From Clostridia bacterium (GTDB taxonomy: Bacteria > Bacillota > Clostridia > UBA1381 > UMGS1253), in NCBI GenBank assembly GCA_017411585.1, contig JAFQPV010000109.1, forward strand, positions 1 to 5,290: a stretch of 5,290 nt of DNA, written 5' to 3'. This document shows, piece after piece, positions 5,044 to 5,290 of this stretch; position 1 is the stretch's first letter, and every line of letters begins with the position of its first letter. The notes beneath the pieces are model-generated. The model did not search any database. It saw nothing but the letters and a program-made list of their open reading frames with translations, and was not told the DNA's origin. A program made the position numbers and the translations under genes.

Positions 5044-5290
5044 ATGTGGATTACAACCAGAGAATTCGAAAGCTTGAAGCCTATCTATGTTTTTCATAAA
5101 CAGCTCGACAAAAAGGAAATCGAGCCTTCTGCGTATTGCAATGTTCATACGCATTTTATAAAAGACTTCGATGCAACGACGGACAAATCATACACAATCA
5201 GCATATCCGCAGATGATTATTATAAGCTCTATGTCAACGGCAAATTCGTTTGCCAGGGTCCTGCCCCGGCATATCTCTCTAATTATAAAT
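5044..5290 (+). CDS. N-terminus of a GH78 alpha-L-rhamnosidase-like protein (3' end beyond window)
   Basis: 82 codons are visible from ATG at 5044, preceded by GAGG (5032-5035) 8 nt upstream. The peptide starts MWITTREFES and has no signal sequence. Residues 56-75 (ADDYYKLYVNGKFVCQGPAP) match the pattern of the jelly-roll domain in the N-terminal part of bacterial alpha-L-rhamnosidases, where an aromatic-rich strand is followed by LYVNGK and a GP/G turn. Known: these large cytoplasmic or secreted enzymes remove terminal rhamnose from pectin side chains, flavonoid glycosides or bacterial and algal glycans. Only the accessory domain is seen; the catalytic domain lies outside, so another glycoside hydrolase with the same jelly roll (for example a beta-galactosidase or glucuronidase type) is possible. 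It has its own promoter after the corA terminator and may belong to a carbohydrate locus running on to the right. Confidence 0.6.
   Translation, partial: MWITTREFESLKPIYVFHKQLDKKEIEPSAYCNVHTHFIKDFDATTDKSYTISISADDYYKLYVNGKFVCQGPAPAYLSNYK

Noticed and set aside
1..5290. Mobile elements, CRISPR arrays, tRNA or rRNA genes
   Set aside because: No transposase or integrase frames, terminal inverted repeats, regularly spaced short repeats or tRNA-like cloverleaf segments were seen on either strand.

Overview
The window looks like chromosomal DNA of a Gram-positive anaerobe of the Bacillota, most likely a Clostridia/Oscillospirales-type gut bacterium. The reasons are strong AGGAGG-type ribosome binding sites, sigma-A promoters of low-GC Gram-positive type, moderate GC, and a gene set (cytoplasmic heparinase II/III-fold proteins, a CpXC-type zinc-ribbon protein, a short CorA-family transporter, a rhamnosidase-like protein) typical of such genomes. 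This placement is inference from style and content, not from a marker gene.

Left half (1-3692, minus strand): an operon read right to left. A sigma-A-like promoter (3723-3751) precedes a 215-residue multi-zinc-ribbon protein (3692-3045). Its stop overlaps the start of a complete 557-residue heparinase II/III-family protein (3052-1379). After 16 bp comes a second, paralogous heparinase II/III-family gene (1362 to the window edge, 454 codons visible). The two paralogues align without a single gap over all 454 codons, at about 67% identity by hand count. They are a tandem duplication with the catalytic and metal-site signature kept in both copies. Neither has a signal peptide, so they probably act on imported, already depolymerised acidic oligosaccharides.

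Middle (3693-4001): a divergent intergenic region. On the plus strand a promoter with perfect -35 and -10 hexamers (3783-3812) drives a leader of about 180 nt. The leader holds a 26-codon ORF with a near-perfect Shine-Dalgarno (3858-3938), rich in cysteine near its end. It also holds a hairpin whose 3' arm contains the Shine-Dalgarno of the next gene. Competing pairings between the small ORF and this hairpin give a plausible two-state attenuation switch. This is the most interesting element of the window.

Right part: a CorA-family divalent-cation channel (4002-4934, GMN motif and two C-terminal membrane helices), closed by a strong intrinsic terminator (4936-4974). A new promoter region with a direct repeat (4977-5025) follows, then the first 82 codons of a protein resembling the N-terminal part of GH78 alpha-L-rhamnosidases (5044 to the edge). 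The lyase-like genes and the rhamnosidase-like gene together suggest a plant- or host-polysaccharide degradation neighbourhood, with the cation transporter sitting between them as its own transcription unit.
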